Source of the DNA: Roseovarius halotolerans
Lineage (GTDB): Bacteria; Pseudomonadota; Alphaproteobacteria; Rhodobacterales; Rhodobacteraceae
Assembly: GCF_900172255.1 (NCBI RefSeq)
Contig: NZ_FWFU01000006.1
Coordinates: 1-60,383 of the forward strand
Length of the DNA stretch: 60,383 bases
Direction of reading: 5' to 3'
Numbering within the stretch: the stretch's first letter is position 1; each line of letters starts with the position of its first letter. The notes beneath the pieces were generated by a model that did not search any database, was not told the DNA's origin, and worked only from the letters and a program-made list of their open reading frames with translations. Below are positions 24,649 to 33,619 of the stretch, piece by piece. A program made the translations under genes and the position numbers.

Positions 24649-25527
24649 ATGGACGAACATAAAGAAGATCCTGAAGCATACATCCCCAGCTTGGGGGACT
24701 ATCGTGAGGCGCTGAGAGGCTTCGACGCCGCAGTGTGCGATGCAATCGCAGTGGGTCAGGCAATTTCCGGACGCATGGCCAGCCATCGCATCGGGTTTGG
24801 CACGCATATTTCCACCAGAATAACTGGACATGCGCAGGCTATGGTGAGAGCTGCCCCCCTGTCTAGATGGGTCCGCTCAGATTTCGATGCGTGGGACTTC
24901 TGCGCTCTCGCCGGACACGCGAGAGCGATCATCGAGGGCGTACTGTTGTTCCACTATCTGACAGATGAACCCGAAAGCGATGAGGAATGGTCAGCGCGTA
25001 TAAACGTGATGAACCTCAATGACTGCACCCGGCGTATCCAAGTGCTCGGGGGCTTCGGTCTCACCGAGGAAGTGGCCGGGCTCGAAGCGCAGGCAGAGGA
25101 ACTGCGCGAGGAACTGAAAGCCAATACTTGGTTCGTCTCGCTCAAAGAGCCGCTACAGAGGAAGCTGCTTACGGGCAACTGGCCGACGATACAGAGCCGC
25201 GATGAACAGCTTGAGAAGCTGGGATGGGATCGCGAGCAATTCTACTCCATGTGGAATATGCTTTCGCAGTACACGCATGTTTTGCCTTTCTCTATCTACC
25301 GGACCGAACCAGATGGGCGCGGCACGGGTTTGTTGAACGACACCGATCTTTCATACTGCTACATGGTGCTCGTTGCTTGTACCGGTTTCATGACTGAGCT
25401 TACCGACAAGTTGCTCGAATGGTTCCCTGACGCAGCACGGGCGCGGCAGGGGCTCGCCTCCAAGTTTTCCCCCGGCCCAAAGAAGAACTTGCCCAACCGC
25501 CGGCGGTGGCGCTTCTTGCCCTTCTAA
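24649..25527 (+). CDS. Unrecognised all-helical protein (possible DUF5677/HEPN-like)
   Basis: 292 residues from the ATG at 24649, with GGCGAG upstream; the frame opens 12 codons earlier. The protein looks all-alpha: DAWDFCALAGHARAIIEGVLLFHYL, NVMNLNDCTRRIQ, LEAQAEELREEL, then MWNMLSQYTHVLPFS, ending in a basic tail. The pattern of helices with a late SQYTH motif resembles DUF5677-type proteins, which share a HEPN-like build, but the match is from memory and weak. No membrane segment or signal. It lies in the mobile region with phage remnants. Confidence 0.6.
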   Translation: MDEHKEDPEAYIPSLGDYREALRGFDAAVCDAIAVGQAISGRMASHRIGFGTHISTRITGHAQAMVRAAPLSRWVRSDFDAWDFCALAGHARAIIEGVLLFHYLTDEPESDEEWSARINVMNLNDCTRRIQVLGGFGLTEEVAGLEAQAEELREELKANTWFVSLKEPLQRKLLTGNWPTIQSRDEQLEKLGWDREQFYSMWNMLSQYTHVLPFSIYRTEPDGRGTGLLNDTDLSYCYMVLVACTGFMTELTDKLLEWFPDAARARQGLASKFSPGPKKNLPNRRRWRFLPF

Positions 25528-26399
25528 TCGTCTTGCGCCTATGCGCTTCGCCCCGCCGGGCCATGGCTGCTTTCTGGGCAATTACGGACATTCGCGCGTC
25601 ACGCAGAGTCCTTGACTCCGGGCTCCAAGCCGACTTACGGCGGTGCAGCACAACACCCGGTTTCAATATCATCTGAATGTCAGCTCCTGCTGAAACCGCC
25701 CGATCGCATCGCGGTCGCAGAGAAAGTCCACAAACCCGCCCGACCTGAAGATCGCGCTTTGAACGAGACCATCCCGATATAGATCTCGAATTGAGCTGCA
25801 TAGTGTCATTCGCTGCCACCGGAATCTAAGGCGGCTTTATTAAACCGAGCGCGCCTTATGGAACGAATGTCGTCCCTACTCGCGCCTAGGAAACTCTCCA
25901 AAATACCTTGACGCTGTCAGATCATTTCCAGCATCTCGGTCTAAATTTTGCCGATTCTGCAACCCCAGCGTGAATCGCTAGCGCCCTTCTCAAACAATAT
26001 TGCGCAAAGCAATACCAAAATTGAAGCAGAGCATACGATGACCACCGACACCAGATTGCTCGGATCTTTCGTCGGGTCCATCACTAGCCTTAACTTGGGA
26101 CGCCTTCATGCACACAAAGTTGCATGATAGCTCGCAGTTAGCGAACAGCCATCGTTGCACGAAAAGTCCCATAAGCGTCTGAATTTAAACAAAGTGACCC
26201 TAGCGAACGCTGCCAATTCGCTTAAGCAGCCATAGTCATAGTCATATAAAAAGAGATACCTTCGGTATCTCCAAAAAGACGGACCCATGATCGGCTGAAA
26301 TCGGGTGGCCGACACAACATCTTGTGCCCTATCGACGGGCAGGCGGGATGCGTGCTATATATTGCGCATTGCAGGCGATATGTGAGCAGGCGAGCAGGC
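25528..26399. other. Gene-free stretch, probably decayed
   Basis: About 870 bp, less GC-rich than the flanks, with only short unsupported frames. The one structured element is the minus-strand terminator at 26246-26271. The stretch probably marks genes lost from the phage-like element. Confidence 0.5.
26246..26271 (-). terminator. Orphan Rho-independent terminator
   Basis: On the minus strand a perfect 8-bp stem GAGATACC-GAA-GGTATCTC is followed at once by TTTTTATAT. This is a textbook intrinsic terminator, but no minus-strand gene precedes it: upstream lies the plus-strand terminase gene. Confidence 0.75.
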
Positions 26400-27260
26400 A
26401 TGGCACCCAAGAAGTCCACCCCAGCCAAGGGCAAGGGGAAGGCGAAACCCACGACACGGCAGCGCAAGAGCGCAAAGCCCAAAGCCCCGGCGATGGCGCC
26501 GTCAGGTCTGCCGTGGGAGCGTGAGCAGTTCTGCATCGAATACTGCAAGGACAAGAACGCCACGCAGGCTGCGATCCGCGCCGGATACTCCGAGAAGAGC
26601 GCACACCAGCAGGGATGGCGCCTGTTGAGGAATGTAGAGGTCCGCAACCGGATCAACGAGATGATGCGCGATCTCGCCAAGGAGCTGAATATCGAGGTCA
26701 GCGACGTTCTCAAGCGCATGTGGGACACAGCCACGGGCGATGTGAACGATCTCGTGCGCCTCGAACACCGCGCCTGTCGCTACTGCTGGGGCACGGATCA
26801 CGAGTTCCAGTGGAAAACACCCCGCGAGTTCAAGGAAGCCAGCAACGACAAGGTTTCCCAGCTGGCCGGTGGCGATTCCGCTGCGCTTCTCGCCCTGGGC
26901 GAGGCGATGACGAAGGCCGCACCATTCCCGGCTGACGACGCCGATGGCTACGGTTTCGATCCGACCGCAGATCCAAACCCTGAGTGCCCGGAATGCGTCG
27001 GCGAGGGTGTGTGGCACATCAACATCCCAGACACGCACATGGCCATGTCTCACCCGCTCTACGATGGCGTCAAGCAGACCAAGGAGGGCATCGAGGTCAA
27101 GATCGCCGACCGAGGCAAGGCCTTGGAGCAGGTCGCGCGCCACCTGCAAATGTTCAAGGATCATGTGGAACTGGGCGTCTCAGAGGAGTTCGTGAAGGCC
27201 GCGCGGGCGATCAAGCCGCCCCATTCAGGTGATCTCAACCCCCGGTCCTGGACCGTTTGA
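26400..27260 (+). CDS. Phage terminase small subunit, 3' end cut by an IS
   Basis: 286 residues. A Lys/Pro-rich start is followed by WEREQFCIEYCKDKNATQAAIRAGYS (about residues 37-62), the DNA-binding helix-turn-helix of Terminase_2/XtmA-type small subunits. Two cysteine pairs (CRYC at about 128 and CPEC at about 200) probably form a zinc site, as in related prophage proteins of proteobacteria. The subunit recognises phage DNA and feeds the large subunit, which is absent. The last three codons (WTV) and the stop come from the end of an IS3 element inserted at 27249, so the native C-terminus is lost. No other phage genes remain. Confidence 0.82.
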   Translation: MAPKKSTPAKGKGKAKPTTRQRKSAKPKAPAMAPSGLPWEREQFCIEYCKDKNATQAAIRAGYSEKSAHQQGWRLLRNVEVRNRINEMMRDLAKELNIEVSDVLKRMWDTATGDVNDLVRLEHRACRYCWGTDHEFQWKTPREFKEASNDKVSQLAGGDSAALLALGEAMTKAAPFPADDADGYGFDPTADPNPECPECVGEGVWHINIPDTHMAMSHPLYDGVKQTKEGIEVKIADRGKALEQVARHLQMFKDHVELGVSEEFVKAARAIKPPHSGDLNPRSWTV

Positions 27261-27431
27261 AGCTTGAGTTTTCGGCTAAGCTTTCCTGGCTGGGTGAGGA
27301 GCTGTGAATAATGAACGCATCTAAGTTCTCAGACTCGCAGAAGGCTTTCATCATCAAGCAGTGCGAGAAAGGCACACCAGTGGCTGAGACCTGCCGGAAG
27401 GCCGGGATCAGCCGGCAACCTACTTCAACTG
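27249..27431 (+). mobile_element. Left end of an IS3-family (IS407-like) element with broken orfA
   Basis: TGGACCGTTTGAAGCTTGAG at 27249 is a typical IS407-group terminal repeat. At 27311 an orfA begins MNASKFSDSQKAFIIKQCEK and reads AETCRKAGIS, the start of the IS407-like OrfA helix-turn-helix. A one-base loss then shifts the frame before TYFN, and the element stops abruptly at about 27431. Only about 180 bp of the element survives. Confidence 0.8.
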
Positions 27432-27552
27432 TCAGACTTAAACTGCAGAGAAATTAGATAGACAAAACCGGCCGATATGATGCGTCCCGCCGCAGGCTTC
27501 CATGCCGACGATGCAGGGTGGTAGGTCGGAAAGAAGGTCCAGAAGGCGAAAC

Positions 27553-28880
27553 GGGAGTGTCCTGAACTCTGCGTATCTGGCCCGGTCCATGCGGTTTCAG
27601 ATACTCAAGCGTCGAAGCGCTCGCCGAACATTATGGCGAACTGGTTGCGGGCTGCAAACCATTCCCGAACATTTCTGCCATCCTTTTCGAACTTGCGGAT
27701 TGCGAGATAGATCGGCTTGGTCGCGGCCTCGTCGGTCGGGAAGGAACCGCGCGTCTTGATCGATTTGCGGATCACGCGGTTCAAGCTTTCTATGGCATTG
27801 GTTGTGTAGATGATCTTGCGGATCGCCGGATCGAAGCCGAAGAATGGGATCACCTAGGCCCATGCCCTGCGCCAGGCCGGGGCGATGGAGGCGTATTTCC
27901 CGGCCCATTTCTCCTCGAAGGCATCCAACTCGGCCTCGGCCATCTCGGCGCTCGGGGCGCTGTAAATCCGGCGCAAGTCGGCCGCAATGATCTTGCGGTC
28001 CTTCCAGGAACAAAAGTTCAGAGAATGGCGCACCAGACGCACGATGCAGGTCTGAACCATGGCCTCCGGAAAGGCGGCGGGATCGCCTCCGGGAAGCCCT
28101 TGAGGCCGTCCACGACGGCGATCAGGATGTCCTGCAGCCCCCGGTTCTTCAGTTCATTCATCACCGAGAGCCAGAATTTGGCGCCCTCGTTCTCGGCGAT
28201 CCACAGGCCCAGAACCTCACGCTGGCCATCGCGGGTGACGCCGAGGGCGACGTAGACGGCCTTGTTCTTGACCGTCCGGCTGTCGGCATCCCGGATCTTC
28301 ACCCGTAGCGCGTCGAAAAGGACGATGAGATACATCCGGTCCAGCGCGCGGCTCTGCCATTCCCGAACCTCGTCCAGCACCGCGTCGGTGACCCGACTGA
28401 TCAGGTCGGGCGACACCCTCAGACCGTAGAGGTCGAGCAGATGCGCCTGGATGTCCCGCACCGTCAGACCGGCGGCGTAGAGCCCGATGATCTTGTCATC
28501 CATACCGTCAATCCGGGTCTGGCCCTTCTTCACCAGTTCCGGCTCGAAGCTGCTGTCGCGGTCACGGGGGATCGCTACCGGCAATTCCCCGTCCTGCCCC
28601 TTCAGCACCTTGGCTGATGTGCCGTTGCGGCGGTTGGGTTGGCTCGGCGGTGCGCTCTCGCCATCTTCATAGCCAAGATGCGCGGTCAGTTCCACACCCA
28701 GCATCCGTTCCATGAGCTTGATCTTCAGCTCTTTCATCAGCCCGGCATCGCCGAGCAAGTCCTCAGGGCGCTCCACGCCCTTAAGCAGTTCGTCTAGGAT
28801 TTCTTTCGAGATGGTCATTCATGCTTCCTTTTGGTGAAGCATGAACCGGATCAATCGTACACAAAAGCCCGGACACTCTC
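27553..28880 (-). mobile_element. IS256-family insertion sequence, 1328 bp, with 8-bp target duplication
   Basis: Ends GGGAGTGTCC (27553-27562) and GAGAGTGTCC (complement of 28871-28880) are near-perfect terminal inverted repeats. Both are flanked by the direct repeat GGCGAAAC (27545-27552 and 28881-28888), the 8-bp duplication expected of IS256. The target is the IS110 transposase remnant, whose reading frame joins exactly when the element and one repeat are removed. Confidence 0.88.
27605..28818 (-). pseudogene. IS256-family (Mutator-type) transposase, inactivated
   Basis: The N-terminal part (28818 to about 28075) starts MTISKEILDELLKGVER and carries the first two catalytic Asp residues, in LIVLFDALRVKIRD and AVVDGLKGFPEAI. 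A frameshift just after this moves the frame, and it continues as MVQTCIVRLVRHSLNF. An in-frame TAG follows at 27854-27856 (RRAWA-stop). The rest, IPFFGFDPAIRKIIYTTNAIES with the catalytic Glu, lies behind that stop. So one frameshift and one nonsense mutation disable a gene that otherwise has full family length (about 400 codons). Confidence 0.9.
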
Positions 28881-29115
28881 GGCGAAACCGCTGGAGGCGC
28901 TTGCGAAACACAACTTCGCCCTTCGCATCCATCCCCGCCAGGCTGCAAACCGTTTCCCAAGATCAATTCCCAGAACCGCGATATCCATCAGAATGCTCCT
29001 TCTTCTCCACCATTCCTCGCAACCGTAGCTGCATCTGGATGGGAAGGCAGTTCATCCCGTTACTTCACATCTGAATTTTTTGGTTGTTTAAACCTTAGCT
29101 GGCGAAAATTGTAGG

Positions 29116-29874
29116 TCAGAACCTATAAATCCTTGCCCCCATGAGCGACGATGTTCTCGAAGCATGTTTGTGTAAAAGTGGAAGCAAGACCTCCAGATCG
29201 TCAAGCAAGATTTTCGTTCGAGGTGCGACAATCCCAAAGGATCCAATTACGGTTTCTCCCAGCCCTGCAATCGGGACAGCTACTGCCCGTAAACCGTCGA
29301 CGCTTTCGCTATCAGAAAAAGCATATCCTTGCTCAAGGATCCGAACAATCTCAGCCTGAAGGTCAGCACGGCTCACTATCGTATTCGACGTGAACCGAGG
29401 CAGTGGCAACGTGCTGATCAGACTCTCTTGGTCTGCAGCGGGTGCATGGGCCAGTAACAGCTTTCCACTGGCCGTTGCGTGCAATGGTAAGCGAATGCCA
29501 ATGCGCCAATGGCTTTCGATGTACTTAGGCCCTTCTACCGCCATGATATGTCGGCAATGGTCCCCATTGCGAATACTAGTGAAAATTGTGTGTTCGGTGC
29601 TCGCCGAGATTTCACGCATCTGCGGCCATGCAGCCTTTATCAAAGGGTTCTGGCGCGCATAATTCGTGGCCAGCGCAAATCCGTTTATTCCAACCTTGTA
29701 TTTTCTGGTCTGTGCGTCTTGCTCAACAAAACCATGCTCGCGAAAGCTCTTAAGAGCACGCGATACGTAGCTTTTGGTTAGGCCGGTCATGCCAGAGATA
29801 TCATTCACACCTAAGGGCTCTTCTGCTGAGGTGAAGCTGGCAAGTACAGTTAGCGCCTTATCAAGTCCCTTCAT
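29116..29874 (-). CDS. IclR-family transcriptional regulator
   Basis: 252 residues. An N-terminal winged helix (about 1-60: KALTVLASF, LGVNDISGMTGLTKSYVSRAL) is followed by the IclR effector domain (about 75-245), with RLPLHATASGKLLLAH and GYAFSDSESVDGLRAVAVPI as family marks. GAGGACCGA precedes the ATG. It diverges from the cyclase/TRAP/amidase operon and so probably controls it in response to the imported compound or a product. A 10-bp palindrome, AGTTGCAACT, lies at 29964-29973 in the 131-bp gap. Base composition here and in the following genes is clearly more AT-rich than the backbone. Confidence 0.93.
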   Translation of the reverse strand: MKGLDKALTVLASFTSAEEPLGVNDISGMTGLTKSYVSRALKSFREHGFVEQDAQTRKYKVGINGFALATNYARQNPLIKAAWPQMREISASTEHTIFTSIRNGDHCRHIMAVEGPKYIESHWRIGIRLPLHATASGKLLLAHAPAADQESLISTLPLPRFTSNTIVSRADLQAEIVRILEQGYAFSDSESVDGLRAVAVPIAGLGETVIGSFGIVAPRTKILLDDLEVLLPLLHKHASRTSSLMGARIYRF

Positions 29875-30005
29875 TCGGTCCTCATCACTTGGAGTCGGTG
29901 CGATATGAACTCAGCATAGCATGATTGCAAATACGGAGTTGACCGCTGCAGAGGCGTAGCTTAAGTTGCAACTCAGTTTCGGATATAGCAACCAATGGTC
30001 CCAAA

Positions 30006-30704
30006 ATGCAATTAATAGATCTAAGCCGAGAGATACATCATCGCACGCCAACCCATCCATCCCATCCGCCGGTCGCAATCGGTCGCTGGAACTGGCACGA
30101 AGAAAAAAAGTATGCGGGCGATGTAGAGTTCTCGTCGGCGTCGTTATTCATGACGCTGGGTGATCATGCTGGGACACATGTTGACGCGCCCCGTCACTTT
30201 GATGATGCGCCCGATGCCCAGACGGTAGACGAAATGCCACTTGAGCAATTTTACACGCCAGCACTTTGTCTTGACCTGTCCGATAAGCCACTCGGTTCAG
30301 ACATCACGATAGAAGATCTTGAGGAGGCCGAAAAAGCCTCAGGCGTCAGCATTGATGCGGGCGATACCGTCTTGATCTATATGGGGTTCAACGACCGTGT
30401 TGCGATTTCATCGCCAGAGTATCTGACAGACTTCCCTGGCCTGACGAAGGACAGCGCCGAATGGCTGGGCGGCAAAGGTATCGTCAGTTTTGGGGTCGAA
30501 GCCATCAGCCCAGGCCGCCCATCGCGCAACAATTTCTTGGTTCACCAAGTCTGCCGAGACCTCGGCTTCACGCATATGGAGTGCCTAGTCAACCTTCATA
30601 AACTTGTCGGGATCGGCAAGTTCACATTCATTGGTTTCCCGTTGAAAATCAAAGGGGGAACCGGCAGCCCAATACGGGCCGTAGCTGTAATTGACGAAGA
30701 ATGA
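30006..30704 (+). CDS. Cyclase-family metal-dependent hydrolase (kynurenine formamidase-like)
   Basis: 232 residues, the usual length. The metal-binding signature of the cyclase family (PF04199) is intact: H54-AGT-H58-V-D60-APR-H64. Members hydrolyse amide or ester bonds in formylkynurenine, isatin and similar compounds using Zn or Mn. It is the first gene of an operon with a TRAP importer and an amidase, and the next frame begins at its stop (ATGA). The ring-opening or amide-hydrolysing role with the downstream amidase is an inference. Confidence 0.9.
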   Translation: MQLIDLSREIHHRTPTHPSHPPVAIGRWNWHEEKKYAGDVEFSSASLFMTLGDHAGTHVDAPRHFDDAPDAQTVDEMPLEQFYTPALCLDLSDKPLGSDITIEDLEEAEKASGVSIDAGDTVLIYMGFNDRVAISSPEYLTDFPGLTKDSAEWLGGKGIVSFGVEAISPGRPSRNNFLVHQVCRDLGFTHMECLVNLHKLVGIGKFTFIGFPLKIKGGTGSPIRAVAVIDEE

Positions 30705-30721
30705 AATCGGGAGGAACAACT

Positions 30722-31741
30722 ATGTCTATTGTCAAATTTGCGCTCTATGCGGCAGCACTATCCACCACAGCGCATTCGGCATTCGCACAGGAAATGCCAG
30801 ATGTAAGCTGGAACGTCTCAATGCACGGCAATCCTCGCGGGATCACTGCTGGAATCGAAGAGGTTGCAAAGTTCGTCGAGGAGAATACCCAAGGTAGTTT
30901 CAAGATTAAATTGAACTACGGTGAGGCGCTGTCGCCGGCAAAGGAAACTATTGATGGCATCCAGATTGGTGCTTTCGAGATGGCGCTGATGTGTGCGTCT
31001 TACCATCCAGGGAAGACGCCCTCTTTGATGGTATTGGACCTGCCCATGCTTCCAATCGACAACATGGACACCAAGATTGCAGTGCATGAAGCGGTCTTCC
31101 AACATCCCCAAGTAAAGCAAGAACTGGCGAAATGGGATGCCGATGTCTACATGAGCGCTCTGACACAAACATCAGAATTCATGGGGGTCGGTGAGGCACC
31201 GACAGAACTCAACGATTGGAAAGGTCGCGTGGTACGCGCACCCGGCGGTCTGGGCGAAGCCATGAGCGCGATTGGCGCTACCCCGACAACGGTACCCGCT
31301 CCAGAGGTCTACACCGCACTTGAACGCGGAACAGTCAACGCCGTGTCATTTCCTTTTACGACTGCGCATGTGGCGTTCGGCGTTCACGATGTCGCAAAAT
31401 GGTATACAGACAACATGGCTCCCGGCACGACAGGCTGTCAAATTATCATGTCGAAATCGGCATGGGACAACCTTCCTGAAAACTATCAACAGATCATGAT
31501 GGACGCTAAGGCGCCTGCATATGAAGCACTCAAGGCGCGGTATGAAGCGGACGATGAAGAAAACCTTAAAATGCTTGAGGAACGCGGCCTGGAGAAGGTT
31601 TCCTATTCACCCGAGACCCTCAAAGCATTTCAAGACAGCGCGGCTAAACCGGTTTGGGACAACTGGGTAAACGAGACATCGAATGCTGGCGTGCCCGCGC
31701 AGGAGCTACTGGATCTCGTGATCGAAACCTCGAGCGAGTAA
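30722..31741 (+). CDS. TRAP transporter solute-binding protein (DctP-type)
   Basis: 339 residues from the ATG at 30722, chosen because GGGAGGA sits seven bases upstream; an ATG overlapping the cyclase stop at 30701 lacks this. There is a signal peptide (KFALYAAALSTTAHSAFAQ). The mature chain has the DctP build, with WKGRVVRAPGGLGEAMSAIGA carrying the conserved Arg and YTALERGTVNAVSFPF after it. It belongs to a different branch from the DctP at 5063-6109. It should bind an organic acid in the periplasm. Confidence 0.92.
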   Translation: MSIVKFALYAAALSTTAHSAFAQEMPDVSWNVSMHGNPRGITAGIEEVAKFVEENTQGSFKIKLNYGEALSPAKETIDGIQIGAFEMALMCASYHPGKTPSLMVLDLPMLPIDNMDTKIAVHEAVFQHPQVKQELAKWDADVYMSALTQTSEFMGVGEAPTELNDWKGRVVRAPGGLGEAMSAIGATPTTVPAPEVYTALERGTVNAVSFPFTTAHVAFGVHDVAKWYTDNMAPGTTGCQIIMSKSAWDNLPENYQQIMMDAKAPAYEALKARYEADDEENLKMLEERGLEKVSYSPETLKAFQDSAAKPVWDNWVNETSNAGVPAQELLDLVIETSSE

Positions 31742-31749
31742 GCCCTACC

Positions 31750-31786
31750 TTCCCCTGCACCTGACATGCGGACCGGGTGTAGGGGA
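31750..31786 (+). promoter_or_regulatory. Intra-operon stem-loop after the binding-protein gene
   Basis: CCCCTGCAC (about 31752-31760) pairs with GTGTAGGGG (about 31777-31785), allowing one G-U pair, and a CGTTTTC run follows. It lies between dctP and dctQ, the same place as the hairpin in the first TRAP operon, and probably causes partial termination or 3' protection. Confidence 0.6.
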
Positions 31787-31807
31787 GCGTTTTCACAGGA
31801 GCAGCAT

Positions 31808-32308
31808 ATGAGCACCATTGAATGGCTGTTGAAACGCACTGAAGACGCGCTGATCAGCGTGTCATCGGCGCTCATATTCTTTATGATGGCATTCATCGTC
31901 ATCATCATTTTTGCACGCCTCGCAGGTATCGGAATCGTTGGGTACATCGACGTTATCGAACTTCTTTTACCCGCGGTTGCCATTCTAGGTATCTCTACGC
32001 TGCAACGTGATGACGATCACCTTGGAATGGACCTTTTGGTTAATAAAATCAGCAGTCCCTACCTGCAAAAAGTTATCAAGCTCGCGAGCTTGTTCGTGGG
32101 ACTATTTGCGGTCGCAATCCTAGTCAATAAGACGTTTCTGCACTTCCTCCGGTCATACAACTTTGGCGATTCAACAATTGATGCGCAGCTTCCAACTTGG
32201 CCATCGAAAGGGATTGTCTCAATCGCGCTCGGAATTCTTGCCGTGCGCATCGTATTGCAGCTGATCCAGGAGTGCCGCCGCCCAGTTGAAAGGCGTTCGA
32301 CAAGATGA
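31808..32308 (+). CDS. TRAP transporter small permease (DctQ-type)
   Basis: 166 residues from the ATG at 31808 (AGGAG upstream). Four hydrophobic helices; DVIELLLPAVAILGISTLQRDDDHLGMDLL corresponds to the conserved DctQ core, and the C-terminus is basic. It overlaps the large-permease gene by four bases (ATGA). Confidence 0.9.
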   Translation: MSTIEWLLKRTEDALISVSSALIFFMMAFIVIIIFARLAGIGIVGYIDVIELLLPAVAILGISTLQRDDDHLGMDLLVNKISSPYLQKVIKLASLFVGLFAVAILVNKTFLHFLRSYNFGDSTIDAQLPTWPSKGIVSIALGILAVRIVLQLIQECRRPVERRSTR

Positions 32309-33609
32309 GCGATATTGCAATCGGTATTTTTGGATTTGCAATGCTGGCGGGATTGGTCGCCCTAGGTGCGCGCATCTATATCGCCGCCGCTTTTGCGGGC
32401 ATTGTCGGCCTGATATGGCTCAGAGGCTGGGATATTGGTACTAGCATTGCGGGGGTCGTTCCGCATTCTGCGACAGGACATTTCACGCTAAGCGTACTGC
32501 CAATGTTCATCTTGATCGGGTTTCTCGCACATGCCGCTGGTCTGACCGATGCCGCCTTTCGCGCCGCAAAGGCATGGGTTGGTCATCTGCCGGGTGGCCT
32601 CGGCATTGCCACGGTCTTCGCAGCTGCCGCCTTTGCCGCCGTCTCAGGCGCCACGACCGCGACTTCAGCGGTTTTCGCACGCACTGCCCTGCCAGAGATG
32701 CTCAAGGCAGGATACAGTCCTCGGATTTCTGCTGGGGTCGTGGCCTCAGCAGGTACGCTCTCGGCTCTGATCCCTCCCAGTGCGATCTTGGTGATTTATG
32801 CAATCATCGTAGAACAATCAGTAGGTCGTTTGCTATTGGCAGGCTTTATTCCTGGAGTATTGACGGCGCTGTTATATGCCGGTGTGATCATCGTATTCTC
32901 GCTCAAGGACAAGAACACCATTGCTCGACAAGAAAAGGCCAGTTGGAACACTCGCATCAGCACCCTGACACAAACCACCGGTATCATGATTGTCGCGGTG
33001 ATTATTCTGGGTGGGATCTATTCGGGAATCGCCACTCCAACCGAAGTCGGGGCATTGGGCGTATTTACGGTACTGATTGTATCTCTCATTCAGAAGCGCA
33101 TGACATTCACCGTCCTGAAAAGCTCGCTTTTGCAAGCAGCAAGTCTGACAATAATGATCTTTTCCATCATTTGGGCGGTGATGATCTTCGTCAGATTTCT
33201 AGGTTTCTCTGGGCTGCCAAACGCGTTTTCTTCGTTCGTGGTGGATCTGCCAGTGCCTCCCCTTGTCATACTGCTGTGTATCTTCGGCCTCTACATCATC
33301 ATGGGCATGTTCATGGATGCCATTGGGATGCTGCTATTGACATTGCCTGTCATCTTTCCAGCGGTGGTCGCGCTAGGCTACGATCCAATCTGGTTTGGTA
33401 TCATCCTGGTCAAGTTGGTTGAGATCGGTTTGGTCACGCCGCCTATCGGACTGAACTGTTTCGTAGTTAAAGGGGCATATCCCGATATTGCCATTGAAGA
33501 CGTCTTTCGTGGGATCTGGCCCTTTGTGATAGCCGATTTGCTTCTAGTCGCAGTGTTAGTAGCCCAGCCCGAGATCGTGACATTTCTACCCAATGCAATC
33601 TTGAACTGA
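32305..33609 (+). CDS. TRAP transporter large permease (DctM-type)
   Basis: 434 residues with about 12 membrane segments. DctM marks include AFAAVSGATTATSAVFAR, LIPPSAILVIYAI and, near the end, GLVTPPIGLNCFVVKG. It completes the second TRAP importer of the window with the overlapping dctQ and the upstream dctP. Confidence 0.93.
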   Translation: MSDIAIGIFGFAMLAGLVALGARIYIAAAFAGIVGLIWLRGWDIGTSIAGVVPHSATGHFTLSVLPMFILIGFLAHAAGLTDAAFRAAKAWVGHLPGGLGIATVFAAAAFAAVSGATTATSAVFARTALPEMLKAGYSPRISAGVVASAGTLSALIPPSAILVIYAIIVEQSVGRLLLAGFIPGVLTALLYAGVIIVFSLKDKNTIARQEKASWNTRISTLTQTTGIMIVAVIILGGIYSGIATPTEVGALGVFTVLIVSLIQKRMTFTVLKSSLLQAASLTIMIFSIIWAVMIFVRFLGFSGLPNAFSSFVVDLPVPPLVILLCIFGLYIIMGMFMDAIGMLLLTLPVIFPAVVALGYDPIWFGIILVKLVEIGLVTPPIGLNCFVVKGAYPDIAIEDVFRGIWPFVIADLLLVAVLVAQPEIVTFLPNAILN

Positions 33610-33619
33610 CCACGCGAAG

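Larger units (their letters stand above)
27469..28988 (-). pseudogene. IS110-family transposase N-terminal fragment split by IS256
   Basis: On the minus strand from ATG 28986-28988, MDIAVLGIDLGK starts an IS110-type transposase (RuvC-like DEDD domain). After a one-base shift it continues VCSLAGMDAKGEVVFRK. The sequence is interrupted at 28881 by an IS256 element and resumes at 27552 with LLDLLSDLPPCIVGMEACGG and THHIGR. It ends at about 27469 against the IS3 fragment. Two independent lesions and a truncation make it non-functional. Confidence 0.82.

Noticed and set aside
29964..29973. AGTTGCAACT palindrome as a firm IclR operator
   Set aside because: Only 10 bp and without extension of symmetry; kept as a remark under the IclR gene but not as a separate site.
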